Origin: Petrolisthes cinctipes
Lineage: Eukaryota > Arthropoda > Malacostraca > Decapoda > Porcellanidae
Assembly (NCBI GenBank): GCA_033782935.1
Contig: JAWQEG010000491.1
Span: forward strand, 186,001 to 250,000
DNA length: 64,000 nucleotides
Direction of reading: 5' to 3'
The position numbers and the translations under genes were made by a program. This document shows, one piece after another, positions 1-11,430 of the stretch. Every line of letters begins with the position of its first letter. The stretch's first letter is position 1. The notes under the pieces were generated by a model, which did no database searches, was not told the origin of the DNA, and saw only the letters and a list, made by a program, of their open reading frames with translations.

Positions 1-798
1 CGTGGACTTGCAGAAGGCATACGATAGGGTTGATAGGAAAGCTATGACAGAAGTGTTGAGGATTTACGGTGTTGGAGGAGTGTTTGCTGTAAGGCATTGA
101 GGCCTTTTATGCAGAGGCAAAAGCATGTGTATGGGTAGAGGGTAATCTACAGTAAGTGAGAATTTTTATATTAGTGTTGAGTTGAGACGGGTATGTTATG
201 TCACCATGGCTGTTCAATATATATATACTATAGATGGTTGTATGAAGGAGTTGAAGACCAAAATGGATGGCCTGCGGGCGAAGCTGACATTGAATGGTGT
301 TAATTGGTCATTGGTGCCAAGCTTAAATACACTGTGTTGATGGCTGAGAGTGAAAGGGAGTTACAGAGGGTAGTGGATTAGTTTCAGTCCGTGTGTAAAC
401 AAAGGAAACTGAAGGTGAATGTTGGTAAAAGTAAGGTGATGGTGTTTGAGAGGGCAGAAACTGAAGTGATTGACTTTGCCACACCTTACAAAGTGGGATT
501 ACTAACTACAACTAAATTTGAAAAAACTCTAGAGGGTGAGATGATATAGGAAGTGAAGGAGTATAAGTACTTGGGAACAGTTCTGTGTAAACATGGGAGT
601 ATGGAAGGAAAATTAGGGAGAGAGCAGTGAAGGGTAGACAGGTCATAAATTAACTGGGGAGGATTATGAAGGGTAGCAGTGTGAGTATGGAAGTGAAAAG
701 GGGACTAAGAAACAGTATAATCCTGCCAACACTGACATATGCATCAGAGACATGGTCATGGAGTAGGGCTCATCAGTCTAGAATAGGTGCTTCCAGCC
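1..798 (+). mobile_element. RTE-like LINE fragment, both ends missing
   Basis: Decayed reverse-transcriptase portion of the same RTE-like family found intact at 23850-27042. It enters the window already inside the RT domain (a DLQKAYDRVDRKAM stretch) and continues through the region after the FADD box to the SRAHQSRIGA segment. It carries several frameshifts and stops. The 3' end is lost: homology breaks near 792-799, where the sequence joins a fragment of MCM3 exon 1. Loss of the 3' end is not expected from 5'-truncated LINE insertion, so a later deletion or recombination is inferred. Confidence 0.85.
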
Positions 799-846
799 AG
801 TCACCGAGCCCTGAAGGAATACGTGTTACTTTTTAAATGTGGCTTA

Positions 847-1350
847 AGCCGATGTCACAGTAGCACTTTTTCCGTCAATTGAGACGATTTCCGTGGATTT
901 TTACTAGTTGCGTCTGACTCTGTTGTCAACTTGGGGAGTTGCTGACAGACCGTCTTCAAGGACCAAGTTGACGATGAAGAACACCCACTTGTACCTCACA
1001 TGTTTGTTTACATTTTGGCCATTCTTCTTTGAGGCCTATGGAAGCATTGTGCTCCACCATGGTCGTAGGATTTGCCACACCTCAAACCATGGCCATGAGC
1101 TCTCCTGTACATTGGACATGGGTGTCAGAAGATGCCCTAATTGAAGCTATAAGAAATTATCGTTGTCTGTGGGATCCCAGATTTGATAATTACATGAAAA
1201 ATGGACTGAAGCGGGCTGTATGTTTACATATAACCTTCTGTCTGAGTTGACGAACGCTGTGTGTGTGTGACTGGATGCAGTCACAACTTCAACGATTTTC
1301 TGAAAATTGATGCAATAGATTGAGGGAAAAGTGCTAGTGTGACATCGTCT
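847..1350 (+). mobile_element. PIF/Harbinger-like element with MADF remnant
   Basis: Terminal inverted repeats of the form AG(C/A)CGATGTCACA flank 504 bp, with a 3-bp TTA duplication (844-846 and 1351-1353). Removing the element and one TTA restores the local array sequence GTGGC-TTA-CAAAGG. Around 1130-1215 an ORF encodes a segment with ALIEAIRNYRCLWDPRF, typical of MADF domains, which accompany PIF/Harbinger transposons. There is no transposase, so it is non-autonomous. Confidence 0.75.
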
Positions 1351-1436
1351 TTACAAAGGAATATATATAAGACTATTTAGGAATATATGTTATCTTTTCA
1401 TTTCTTTTTTTTTACAGGTTTTTAAACACACCGTAC

Positions 1437-2152
1437 TATAGTCAACCTCACAGGTTAAGGCTGGTCAGGCTGGGTCGCCAGTCCGCTAGGAATTTCCACT
1501 GTGTTGCCACTTCTTTCGTTGACAACCAAGAGGAGGCCTATAAATAGCTTGACATGTCAAACACGCCACGCACCACACCATATCCCACCTCACCCCTAAT
1601 TAACCCAGGTCCTCCTGCTCTTCACTCCCATCACTGCACACCTTTTTCACTCTGAGTACCTTGGTTGTCAATAATATTCCTCCATTTGCCTTCTCCTCCA
1701 GAAAGTATTGATTTACATTGTAAATCATTTCCTTCTCTCGGCTGTGTAGACGGGAGCAACGAGACGCGGGAAGAGATGTGTCCATGGTGGCTGACAAACG
1801 AGGAATGAATGACATATGTGGGGATTAACAAATCTGGGGTGAGGTCAGCGACTCCACGTGTCACTGTACTCAGGGCACAACTGGCAATGCAGCATATGGT
1901 GTGTTGCCAAACTTGATGAAAAATAAACTCAGTAATTGATTTTCCAGCAAAAACATTGTCACGTATAAATGTAAATTACTTTATTATATAACTGAGTAAG
2001 TTTAACCTATTCATTTAACACTTAGTAACAGGAGAAAGAGAGAGAGATTTGTAGGCCTCTTAGTGGTCAGCAACAGACGTGGCAGCACACCGGAAATTCC
2101 TAACTGCCTGGCGACCCAGCCAGACCGGCCTTAACCTGTGAGGTTGACTATA
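1437..2152. mobile_element. TIR element, TATAGTCAACC ends
   Basis: Imperfect terminal inverted repeats of about 60 bp. The left end TATAGTCAACCTCACAGG is mirrored by the right end CCTGTGAGGTTGACTATA, with TA at both borders. The interior (about 600 bp) has no convincing coding sequence; short ORFs at 1600-1864 on the minus strand have no recognisable domain. Probably a Tc1/mariner-type non-autonomous element inserted in the exon-edge array. Confidence 0.65.
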
Positions 2153-2400
2153 GGAGCTTCCGGCCTTTCACCAAGCCCTGAAGGAATAGGCATCACTTTT
2201 TAAATATGGCTTAAAAAGCAACTTATATAATTTCTTTTATGAAGGATTATATATGTAACTTTTATTAATGCAGCTTACAAAGGAATATATGTAACTTTTA
2301 ATTCTTTTCTTACAATCTTCTAAATGCAGCATATGAGGAGCTTCCAGCCTTTCACCAAGCTCTGAAGGATTACGCGTCACCTTTTAAATGTGGCTTACAA

Positions 2401-2432
<32 letters not shown>

Positions 2433-2463
2433 GAATATATACAGTATGTAACTTTTTTTAATG

Positions 2464-2929
2464 TATAGTCGGCAAAAAAAAGTTTCGTTACCACCCCTAC
2501 GTTAATTATAACCTTGGTAAGATTGGTACTCGGCCTACTGGGCAGGTGTTGCCTCGTCATCCGTGACTGGTATTGTCTTCACCCGGCCTATAATACTCGG
2601 GCTGCGTCAGTGACAACTTTTTTATATCAATAGTTTAGCTAGCTGATTTTAAATTAAATTTTGAGTGTTCAAGAACTCTTGCTATTTAACTATTCATTAT
2701 TAAACATAAAGAAATGTGTGTGAATATTTTAGAACAAGAATAACCGTGAAATACCCAGAAAAAGTAGCACTGGGTAAAGAACGTCATTCCTACTCCCCTG
2801 CCCAATAGACACTGAGGAGCACTGAGGGTGACGGAGGTATATATATAAGACACTCGCGTCACACCAGGCCTACCATCATTACATCACACTGTTAAAAGGA
2901 TGGTAACTAAACTTTTTTTGCCGACTGTA
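2464..2929. mobile_element. Tc1-like MITE, copy 1
   Basis: About 460 bp flanked by TA, with inverted ends AGTCGGCAAAAAAAAGTTT and AAACTTTTTTTGCCGACT. A related copy lies at 5544-6027 with the same interior (for example the GTTCAAGAACTCTTRCTATTT stretch). Noncoding. The CAGT-type ends and TA target fit Tc1/mariner. Confidence 0.75.
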
Positions 2930-3050
2930 CCTTACAAAGGAATAAATGTAACTTTTAATTTTTTTCTTGCATGCTTCTAAATGCAGCTTACAAAGGAATA
3001 TACGTAACTTTTGTAATAAGTCTTTCAAAGGAATATATGTAACTTCTTGA

Positions 3051-3374
<324 letters not shown>

Positions 3375-4454
3375 TAGACTCTAATATAATTACCATAGAA
3401 ATACCATAATTATATAAATATCACATGTCCTTTTTTTTTCACCAAGTGTTAGATCCTGTTTCTTTTTGTAAACTAAATAAACGGAAAATTATCCACATTC
3501 TGCCTACATAAGCTGAATATAATGACGAAGTCGTGAGTCGATACAATCATCACAGCACTAAGTTCCTCATATATTTCATAAATAATAATTCAAATACAGT
3601 AGTATGAGTTATCTCATACTCAAAATCAACTGTAGTCGATGGTATTCTTCATTACTGACAGTATAATTGGCTGTTTGAATAGCAATTATGTTGTTAATTC
3701 TTATATACACTATACCATATCAATAATGCATTAATTCGGGCGCTGTGTATACATGTAGTGTTGCCAGGGTATGATAATAAAAGGGTCAGACTCGTTTGCC
3801 ACGACAATAGTCATATTCGTGAAATGTCTGAACACTTGAGTTTTTCTGTGGAATGACTGATATGCTCAGTCAATTCACGAAATGTGTAAAATCTTTAGTC
3901 TTTTCATGAAGTGACTGAATACTGCATTTGGTCAATTCATTACATGAAATACCTATTTGTTTAAGCCTAGTACAATGAAAATAAAACTATATTATAAAAA
4001 ATCCTTTATAAAAATACTGTCACAGTATGTACCATAACAGGATATACCACAAAATATGACATACATTCAAAAATATTCATTTTTGCAGCTCCTTAAGGAT
4101 GTTGTGACATCAACGTAATGATGACTTAAGTATTTAGATGTTTCATGAAATAATTAGTTTCACAGTCTGACTGTAACATACACACACATATACACACAGT
4201 GGTTACCACTATGTTATGAAGGCAGTGTGTTGCATTATTAACTAACACTAACCAATGATGAGATGAACTTTGTGTTAACATAACAACTCCTGGTTAACTA
4301 CACATGGAATGATCACTAGTCACAACACACATGGTAATGGTATGGTTGAAAACGGTGTGTGTACAATACAGTGTTAAACACACATTCAGGAATGCATGGG
4401 ACCTAAGTACCATATATTGTACCATTGTTATTTTAATAGATTTTTTCTATAGTT

Positions 4455-4745
4455 TTATTAGGCTGTGGCTAGCACTGTGGTAGAGTGCCCGGCTGCAGTT
4501 TCTATGGTCCTGCTCGGGACACTAAATATCTCTCAATGTTGCCAGAGGTTACCACCCTTGTGAGCAGGGGGTGGGGGGTCTGAGTAGGCTGTCTAAGGCC
4601 TTCCTGCTTAGACAGCCATGGCCCAAACTGACCAGGGTCCTGTTTGGTGTACTAGCCACAGAGCGAGGGGCACAGGAAATACCTCCTCTAAAAGATTTTC
4701 CTGGCAAAGGGTTACGTCCGGAGCATGGAGATGAATGCCTGATAT
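4455..4745 (+). mobile_element. Probable SINE (tRNA-like head)
   Basis: Begins with GGCTAGCACTGTGGTAGAGT, resembling a tRNA D-arm/A box, followed by GGTCCTGCTCGGG in the B-box position. It then has a GC-rich body ending GGAGATGAATGCCTG before a TA microsatellite. GC content contrasts with the AT-rich intron. The short ORFs here have no family resemblance. The SINE call rests on promoter-like boxes and the simple-repeat tail only. Confidence 0.45.
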
Positions 4746-4777
4746 ATATATATATATATATTTATATATTATATATA

Positions 4778-5513
4778 TACACCTCGGTCTCGTATAGAAT
4801 GTCCAATAGGTCGATAGAAGACGTCGTTCTATGTGAAATCGTTCTATGTGATACATGTAACCTATGGGGAAAATCACAGTGTGTGATCATCGTTTGTTTT
4901 CTTTTATTAACCATACGCTGGTGTTTCCTTCTCCTTTCTCTTTCCGAGAAATAACTTCCTTCTTTATATCGAAGGAAATGGCCTTCCGTTTTGTAAATGC
5001 ACCACCTGGCATGACTGAGTGTTGAAGCTGGTGGTTAACTCGTAATAACTAAAAACGAGCGAGTCAAACACGAAATTTCCCTAACTTCAACTTTAGAATT
5101 TCCCTTTATGCCTCAATAATTCCCTGTTTACTCTTGAACATTGACGGTCTTTTTGGTATTTCTTTTGGTAAAACTTTCCCTGTTTACTTTTGAACAATCT
5201 TTATATAATTTCCCCGTGTGGATTTCAATATTCCCTAAAACAGAAATTTCCTTGCACCTGGCAACACTGGGTAGTGGGAAGGAGCAGGAGAAGTGGCGTT
5301 ATCACACTCACCCACACTGTACAGACGCCAGTGATATCATTTCCTGGCACGTTCATTATGATTTCGCTCGTTTTGTATAAGAACTCCTCGGATTTGCTTC
5401 ACTTATTTTCGCCACCCATTCTATATGGATGCAATCGTTTTGTAAAATAATTTTAAGCTAATATTTTGGTCGCTCGTTCTATACGAACACGTTCTATATG
5501 ACACCGAGGTGTA
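4778..5513. mobile_element. pogo/Tigger-like TIR element
   Basis: Inverted ends: ACACCTCGGTCTCGTATAGAA on the left against the mirror of TTCTATATGACACCGAGGTGT on the right, within TATATA sequence. About 735 bp, no transposase detectable. The TATAGAACG-type subterminal motifs recur inside. The assignment to pogo/Tigger is by resemblance of the ends. Confidence 0.6.
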
Positions 5514-5543
5514 TATATACACACTATGGATGCAAACATAGCT

Positions 5544-6027
5544 GTACGGTCTGCAAACAAAGTTTTGGAACCCCCCTACATTAATTTTAACCTGGGTAAG
5601 CAGTGTAGGGTTAGTACTGCACTGACTGGGCAGCTGGTGCCTCGTGTCATCTGGGATGAATATCGTCTTCGCCCCGGCCTATAATGTGCGGGCCGCGGCA
5701 GTGACAACTTTTTTCTATCAAAAGTTTAGCTGATTTTAAATTAAATTTTGAGTGTTCAAGAACTCTTACTATTTGACTATTCATTATTAAACATAAGGAA
5801 ATGCGTTTGAATATTTTGGAACAAAAATAACCGTGAAATACCCAGAAATAATAGCACTGGGTGAAACAACATTATCCCTCCTTGAATGCCCATGAGCCAC
5901 TGAGGGACAGTGGCCTGGGGCACTGGGAGGGTGGAGGAGGTATGACACTCCCCAGTCAGGAGTACCAACATTACATCACACTGTCAAAGGGGTACCCCGG
6001 TTCCAAAACTTTTTTTTGCAGACTGTA
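5544..6027. mobile_element. Tc1-like MITE, copy 2
   Basis: Second member of the family at 2464-2929, TA-flanked, with ends CGGTCTGCAAACAAAGTTTT and AAAACTTTTTTTTGCAGACT. The interior closely matches copy 1 (CGGCCTATAATGTGCGGG against CGGCCTATAATACTCGGG). Lies in MCM3 intron 1. Confidence 0.75.
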
Positions 6028-6076
6028 CCCCTTATAGTCTCAAGGAGATGCAGTTTTGCTGTGGGGTTTGCTCCCT

Positions 6077-6532
6077 CCTTCAATGGGGATTGGGGTATTG
6101 TAATATGGAGTGTGTGTGGAGGGGGAGTTGTATCCTTCAATGGGGATTGGGGTATTGTAATATGGAGTGTGTGTGGAGGGGGAGTTGTATCCTTCAATGG
6201 GGATTGGGGTATTGTAATATGGAGTGTGTGTGGAGGGGGAGTTGTATCCTTCAATGGGGATTGGGGTATTGTAATATGGAGTGTGTGTGGAGGGGGAGTT
6301 GTATCCTTCAATGGGGATTGGGGTATTGTAATATGGAGTGTGTGTGGAGGGGGAGTTGTATCCTTCAATGGGGATTGGGGTATTGTAATATGGAGTGTGT
6401 GTGGAGGGGGAGTTGTATCCTTCAATGGGGATTGGGGTATTGTAATATGGAGTGTGTGTGGAGGGGGAGTTGTATCCTTCAATGGGGATTGGAGTATTAT
6501 GATATGGAGTGTGTGTGGAGGGGGAGTTGTAC
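6077..6532 (+). repeat. 57-bp minisatellite, 8 copies
   Basis: Eight head-to-tail copies of a 57-bp unit starting CCTTCAATGGGGATTGGGG and ending GGGGGAGTTGTAT. The first seven are essentially identical and the eighth is diverged. Because 57 is a multiple of three and the unit lacks stops in several frames, long repetitive ORFs appear on both strands; these are by-products and not genes. The array starts about 50 bp after the MITE at 5544-6027. Confidence 0.95.
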
Positions 6533-6713
6533 GTTTGGACATTTGTGTTTGGAGTCTGTGTGACCGGACAGGGCTACCTCCATTGTGGAGATGAAGGTCT
6601 GGTGTATGTATGTATGTATGTGTGTGTATTAACTATATGTATATATTGATACAGTATATGAAATAGGCCTTATTATTAATGTTTTAGTTAATTTATGTTA
6701 TATTGTTGAACAG

Positions 6714-6854
6714 GTTCGTTGGTAAGACCTAAGGTGGTGAGGTCAGTACACTATTGTCCAGCCACTAAGAAAACCCTTGAATGACGTTATACTGACATGA
6801 CTTCATATGACCCCTTCCCTTCATCAGCAATATACCCAACTAAAGATGATGATG
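6714..6854 (+). CDS. MCM3: MCM3 exon 2, contains TGA
   Basis: 141 bp between ...GAACAG and GTAAGT. It reads SLVRPKVVRSVHYCPATKK, then TLE, a TGA at 6782-6784, and RYTDMTSYDPFPSSAIYPTK with a short acidic tail. The family has Glu-Arg-Arg-Tyr at the stop position, so one Arg codon has become TGA. The reading frame on both sides is intact and family-like, which argues for a recent lesion. Confidence 0.85.
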
Positions 6855-7277
6855 GTAAGTGAACATTTTGTTGTTTATCCCGACCTGACCTAACCTAACC
6901 TGACCCAACTTATAGCTTTGCACAGTGGCAGTATTGTAACCAATGAGGTTAAGGTGAATGTTGTTGTTCAGTAGTTAGCTGTCAGTATTGGGAAAAGTAT
7001 CACCACAGGATGGGTTAGGTAAGCCTTACCCTGTTTCCACGTGACAACCTCGGGTCACACCTCCACTTTTTATCATGTTTTATAAAAAGGGAGGTGGTGT
7101 GGGAGGTTGGAATTACCTTGCCGCACATATCGGTTTTAGAAGCTGTAAATTTCTTTATAGAATTTTATCCTCTTTTAACACTGATTGTAAACCCTTCTGA
7201 CAATGCTGATGGCCTGCGTCCCTTGGGAAATGAGCGCTGCATTGGCCTTGCCAGCCATCAGTGGGTGACCAACCATG

Positions 7278-9645
7278 GCTGTGGGTAGGGAGGTGAGTCT
7301 GGGCTTCCCTGTAGGAGAGTGGTGACTATGATTGTGAATGGGATGATGGATAATACTAAAAGGTGAGAGGTAGTTGAATGTTTTAAGAATGGAGGATTGG
7401 ATGTGATGGGTGTCGCTGAGACCCATGTGAAAGAATGAGGAGTGGAGGAGAGAGTGTGATTATGTCGGGAATGGAAGGAGGCACAATATGGTTAGGCATG
7501 GATGAGAAATGTAAAGGAAGAGGGAGGGACCAATGATGTGGAAGAAAGTTGATGAACATAGATCATGTGGGACAAAAGTAGTGGATGACAGGAAAGATTG
7601 GATTAGTGAAGTATGCATCTTTGTGTATGTGCAACAGTGAATGAGAAGAGCAACACAGGAAGAAAGAGGACGAGAGAATTCTGGGAGGAGCTGAATGGAT
7701 GTTTGAGGAAGTTTGAGAGTGGCAGGAGGATTAGGCCTCGTTCACACAGAGGCTGGAACCAGACATATTGTGGCACAAATTGTCCGACCAGCAGTGTCAG
7801 AAAAAAATGGCTGTGGTAAAGTGAAAGATGCAATAGAGAAGAAGAGGAAGGCATATACGAGAACACTGCAGAGGAATGTGTCAAAGGAGGAGAGAAAGAG
7901 GTGGAAGAGGGAATACAATGTATGTAAGAAACAGGTGATGAGAATGGTGAGTGAGAGTATAAAGAGAGCAGATGAAGAGTTTGGTAGGAAACTGAGTGAG
8001 AAGTTTAAGGAGATCAAGAAATTATTCTGGAAGGAGGTCGAAAGAGAAATGGGAGAAGGAAAGTCAGGGAGCATGAGAATGAAGAGAGAGGATGGAGTCA
8101 CTGTGAGTCGAAGTGAAAGAAGTGTAGGAAAGGCATTTTGATCATTTGGTGAATGAGGGGAAGGGAGGGGAGGCTGTGGTGACATGCATGGGGATAGAGG
8201 CAGGTGGTAGACAACAGGGTGTACAGGTGTATCCCTGGTGTCGTCCACTGTTGTGTTGGTGTACCTGTGGAAATGCCTGCTGGACTCTCACTTACTTACA
8301 TGGGCTGGTGTCAATTTACCACCCGTAGTCTGTCTGGGGAACTAAGGGGAATTACTCAAGGTTTAGAGTAAAAACTTGGACTTGTCTCTATTTACCGAGG
8401 TATATCAGGTTACAAGATTACAGATTATAAGAGACACCTTATTCCTGTCGTGCCAAAAATATGTACGAGTATAAGTACTAGAGAGGAAGACCTCTCTCAC
8501 TGAGGGCAAGGCATTAACTGCACCTTTCCCCTCTCACTCCTCACTCATGTACCACAACCACCGTACATGAGAGATTGTAACGGTGGGATTGATAATGCTA
8601 AAGTTATATTTGAAGTATATACATGTTGGATACAGGCTTATATAAGAATAATATGAGTAAATATATATTGGCCCTTTCTCTATACACAAGATGACAATAT
8701 GGTGATTATTGTAGCATAGAGCATAACATAGAAATAATTATAGGGTGGAGTCTAGCAATCAGGAGCTCAGCACGGAAAGTTCCTACCACGCTGTCAAGTC
8801 AACACAATTTGAAGAATGTTATGTCTGGTTAACTGGTATGAACTGTTTTCAATCCTAACGGTATTCTCCTCCACCCGTGGGCGTGTCGCGGGCGCGGATA
8901 CACAGGGAGAAATAGGGAGGGAAGAGGTTAGGAAAGCAATAGGAAGGTTGAAGATGAGCAAGACCTCTGTGGTGGATGGGATAACTGCAGAAATATTGAA
9001 GTGTGGGGGGGAGGTAGTGGTAGAGTGGATGTTACTTATATGCACATTGGCTCTGAGGCAGGGAGAGGTGCCAGAGGATTGGGGGAGAGCCATTATTGTG
9101 CCTCTGTATAAAGGGAAGGGGAGTAAGGATGAGTGTGGTAGCTATATGGAAATAAGCATTCTTAGTGTACCGGGGAAGGTGTATGGGAAGGATCTTACTG
9201 AAAGACTGATAGAAGTAACAGGGAATAAAGTTAGTGAGGAGCAGGGAGGGTTCAGAAAGGGTAGAGGATGTGTGGACCAGATATTTGCATTAAAATCAAC
9301 AGTGGAAAATGTAGTGGAAAGGGTAGGAAGCTGTGTACTGCTTTTATGGACCTAGAGCACCAGGAAAAGACATATGAATAGGGTTAATAAGAGAGCTATG
9401 GCAGATGTGCTAAGGATTTACGGTGTTGGTAGGCACTTGAGGCCTTTTATAGTGAGGCAAAAGCATGTGTACAGGTAAAGGAGGATTTGAGTGAAAAGTT
9501 TGAAATTAGTGTATGGTTGAGGCAAGGGTGTTCAATGTCTTTATAGATGGTTGTATGAGGAAGATGAAGGCCAAAGTGGTTGGCCTGGAAACCAAGCTGA
9601 GGCTGAATGGAGTAATTTAGTCCTTGGTGGTAAGTTTATTTGTTG
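7278..9645 (+). mobile_element. Decayed RTE copy in MCM3 intron 2
   Basis: Homologous to the intact element at 23850-27042 from its very 5' end (GTCTGGGCTTCCCTGTAG near 7295) through the endonuclease start (VNGM, VMGVAETHV), the basic linker, the RT start (KTSVVDGITAEILKCGGE; IIVPLYKGKGSKDECGSY) and on to FVDD at about 9640, where it stops. It has numerous frameshifts and stops and is interrupted by a 675-bp solo LTR (8228-8902). The 3' end and microsatellite tail are missing. Confidence 0.85.
8228..8902 (+). mobile_element. Solo LTR inside the RTE copy
   Basis: 675 bp beginning TGTATCC and ending GGATACA (inverted TG...CA termini), flanked by a direct CAGG duplication (8224-8227 and 8903-8906). 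Removing the insert and one CAGG restores the RTE sequence TGTACAGG-GAGAA. A 4-bp duplication and TG/CA ends fit a Gypsy-type solo LTR. No coding sequence. Confidence 0.65.
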
Positions 9646-10013
<368 letters not shown>

Positions 10014-10394
10014 TAATTGATATTTTTATCATTTATTTATTTATTTTTATTTTTTATATTTGTGTTTTTGTTATTTTTTTATTGTTATTATTACCATTTA
10101 TTTGATTTTCTTTAGTTTTGTACATATATATTTACTTGTTTGTTATTTAAATTTTAAATGTGCCGGGAGGGGGGGGGGGATTAATTCCCCAAACTATTCA
10201 TGTCACCATTATTTATGTTTGGTTGTGTTTCCTGGCATACTCTGGAGGAATGGAGGCACTCTAAAGGGGTCCATAGACACACAGACCAGCCTGTTCAGTG
10301 GCCTGCATAGACTGGTTCGTTCAGGCAATACTGTGTGTGTGTGTGTGTGTGTGTGGAGAAAATCAGTCTAAACAGGCACTTGGAATCTGTTATT

Positions 10395-10485
10395 GATAGA
10401 TTTCTTTGAGTGAGGGCTGTGGTCAGGTTGAGGCAGGTTGAGTGTACCAGGGGTCTGTGGGAGAACATCAACAACAACACTACAA
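10395..10485 (+). mobile_element. SINE 3' tail fragment
   Basis: Contains GTGTACCAGGGGTCTGTGGG and GAGAACATCAACAACAACA, the same 3' end and (AAC)n tail as the insertion at 36814-37379 and the copy near 44328-44540. Only the tail region is present here. Confidence 0.55.
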
Positions 10486-10499
10486 TATAACTTTCTTTG

Positions 10500-11024
10500 C
10501 TGTAGGTTGTTGGTATTAACAACCTTGGTGCTGTACTGTATTATGAAAGCACACTATTATATAATTTTTTTTCCATCTATAGTCAAAACGCACAACTATA
10601 ATTTTTTCCCTCTATATTGTTGCTATATAAAATGACACTACAATATATGATTATTTCTTTTCGTTATGTTGTTGGTATATAATTTTTTTCCTTAGGTTGT
10701 TGATATATAATTTTTTTTTATTTAGGTTTTTCATATACAGTATATGTATTTTTTGTTTAGGGTGTTGATATATAAGTATTTTTATTTTATTTAGGTTATA
10801 AGTATTTAAAATGGCAGTACATTATAATAAATTTTTTGTCCTTATGTTGTTGGTATATAATTATCTTTTTATTTAGGTTTTGGGAATTGTATATAATTAA
10901 TTTTTTGTTGTTAGGTTGTTGGTATATAATTAATTATCTTTTTATTTAGGTTTTGGAAATTGTATACAATTAATTTTGTATTTAGGTTTTGGAAATTGTA
11001 TATAATTAATTTTTTTTTTCTTAG
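10500..11024 (+). repeat. Acceptor-like tandem array before MCM3 exon 4
   Basis: About nine diverged units of the form T-rich tract, TTAG, GGTTGTTGGTATATAATT precede the true acceptor at 11021-11024, whose exon starts GTTGTTGGAATC. Each unit is a potential 3' splice site plus the first exon bases. Unit lengths vary (about 40-70 bp). Confidence 0.7.
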
Positions 11025-11189
11025 GTTGTTGGAATCTATCGTTGCCTTCCGAACAAACAAGGTGCCTTCACCAGCGGCACCTTCCGTACCATACTGCTGG
11101 CCAACAATGTTATACTCATGAATAAGGAAGTGTCACCACAGATATCCACTGATGATGTCCATAAATGTAAAAAATTCTCAAAACAAAAG
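11025..11189 (+). CDS. MCM3: MCM3 exon 4
   Basis: 165 bp, phase 0 at both ends, after a T-rich tract and TTAG, before GTTAGT. Reads [20 protein letters not shown] through KCKKFSKQK. Intact. Both edges are repeated in the adjacent introns: acceptor-like copies upstream at 10500-11024 and donor-like copies downstream at 11200-11360. Confidence 0.9.
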
Positions 11190-11360
11190 GTTAGTTTGTA
11201 AATGTATGAAAACATTCTCAATGAGTAAAAATTTCTCAAAGCAAAGTGTTAGTTTGTAAATGTAAACAATTCTCAAGACAAAAGGTTAGTTTATAAAAGA
11301 ATACAATTCTCAAAACAAAAGGTTAGTTTGTAAATGTAAAAATGCTCAAATGTAAAAATC
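11170..11360 (+). repeat. Donor-like tandem array after MCM3 exon 4
   Basis: The exon end and donor CTCAAAACAAAAG|GTTAGT are repeated three more times downstream, near 11240, 11275 and 11312, each followed by TTGTAAATGTA-type sequence. The first copy is the real exon-4 donor. Confidence 0.7.
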
Positions 11361-11430
11361 CTTAATAAAGGAAAAAAAAATTCTCAGGTAACATTTTAGG
11401 AAATGTAAAAATTACCAGATTTATATAGAG

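Noticed and set aside
5976..6594. Three overlapping ORFs of 171-192 residues on both strands
   Set aside because: Products of the stop-free 57-bp tandem repeat read in different frames.
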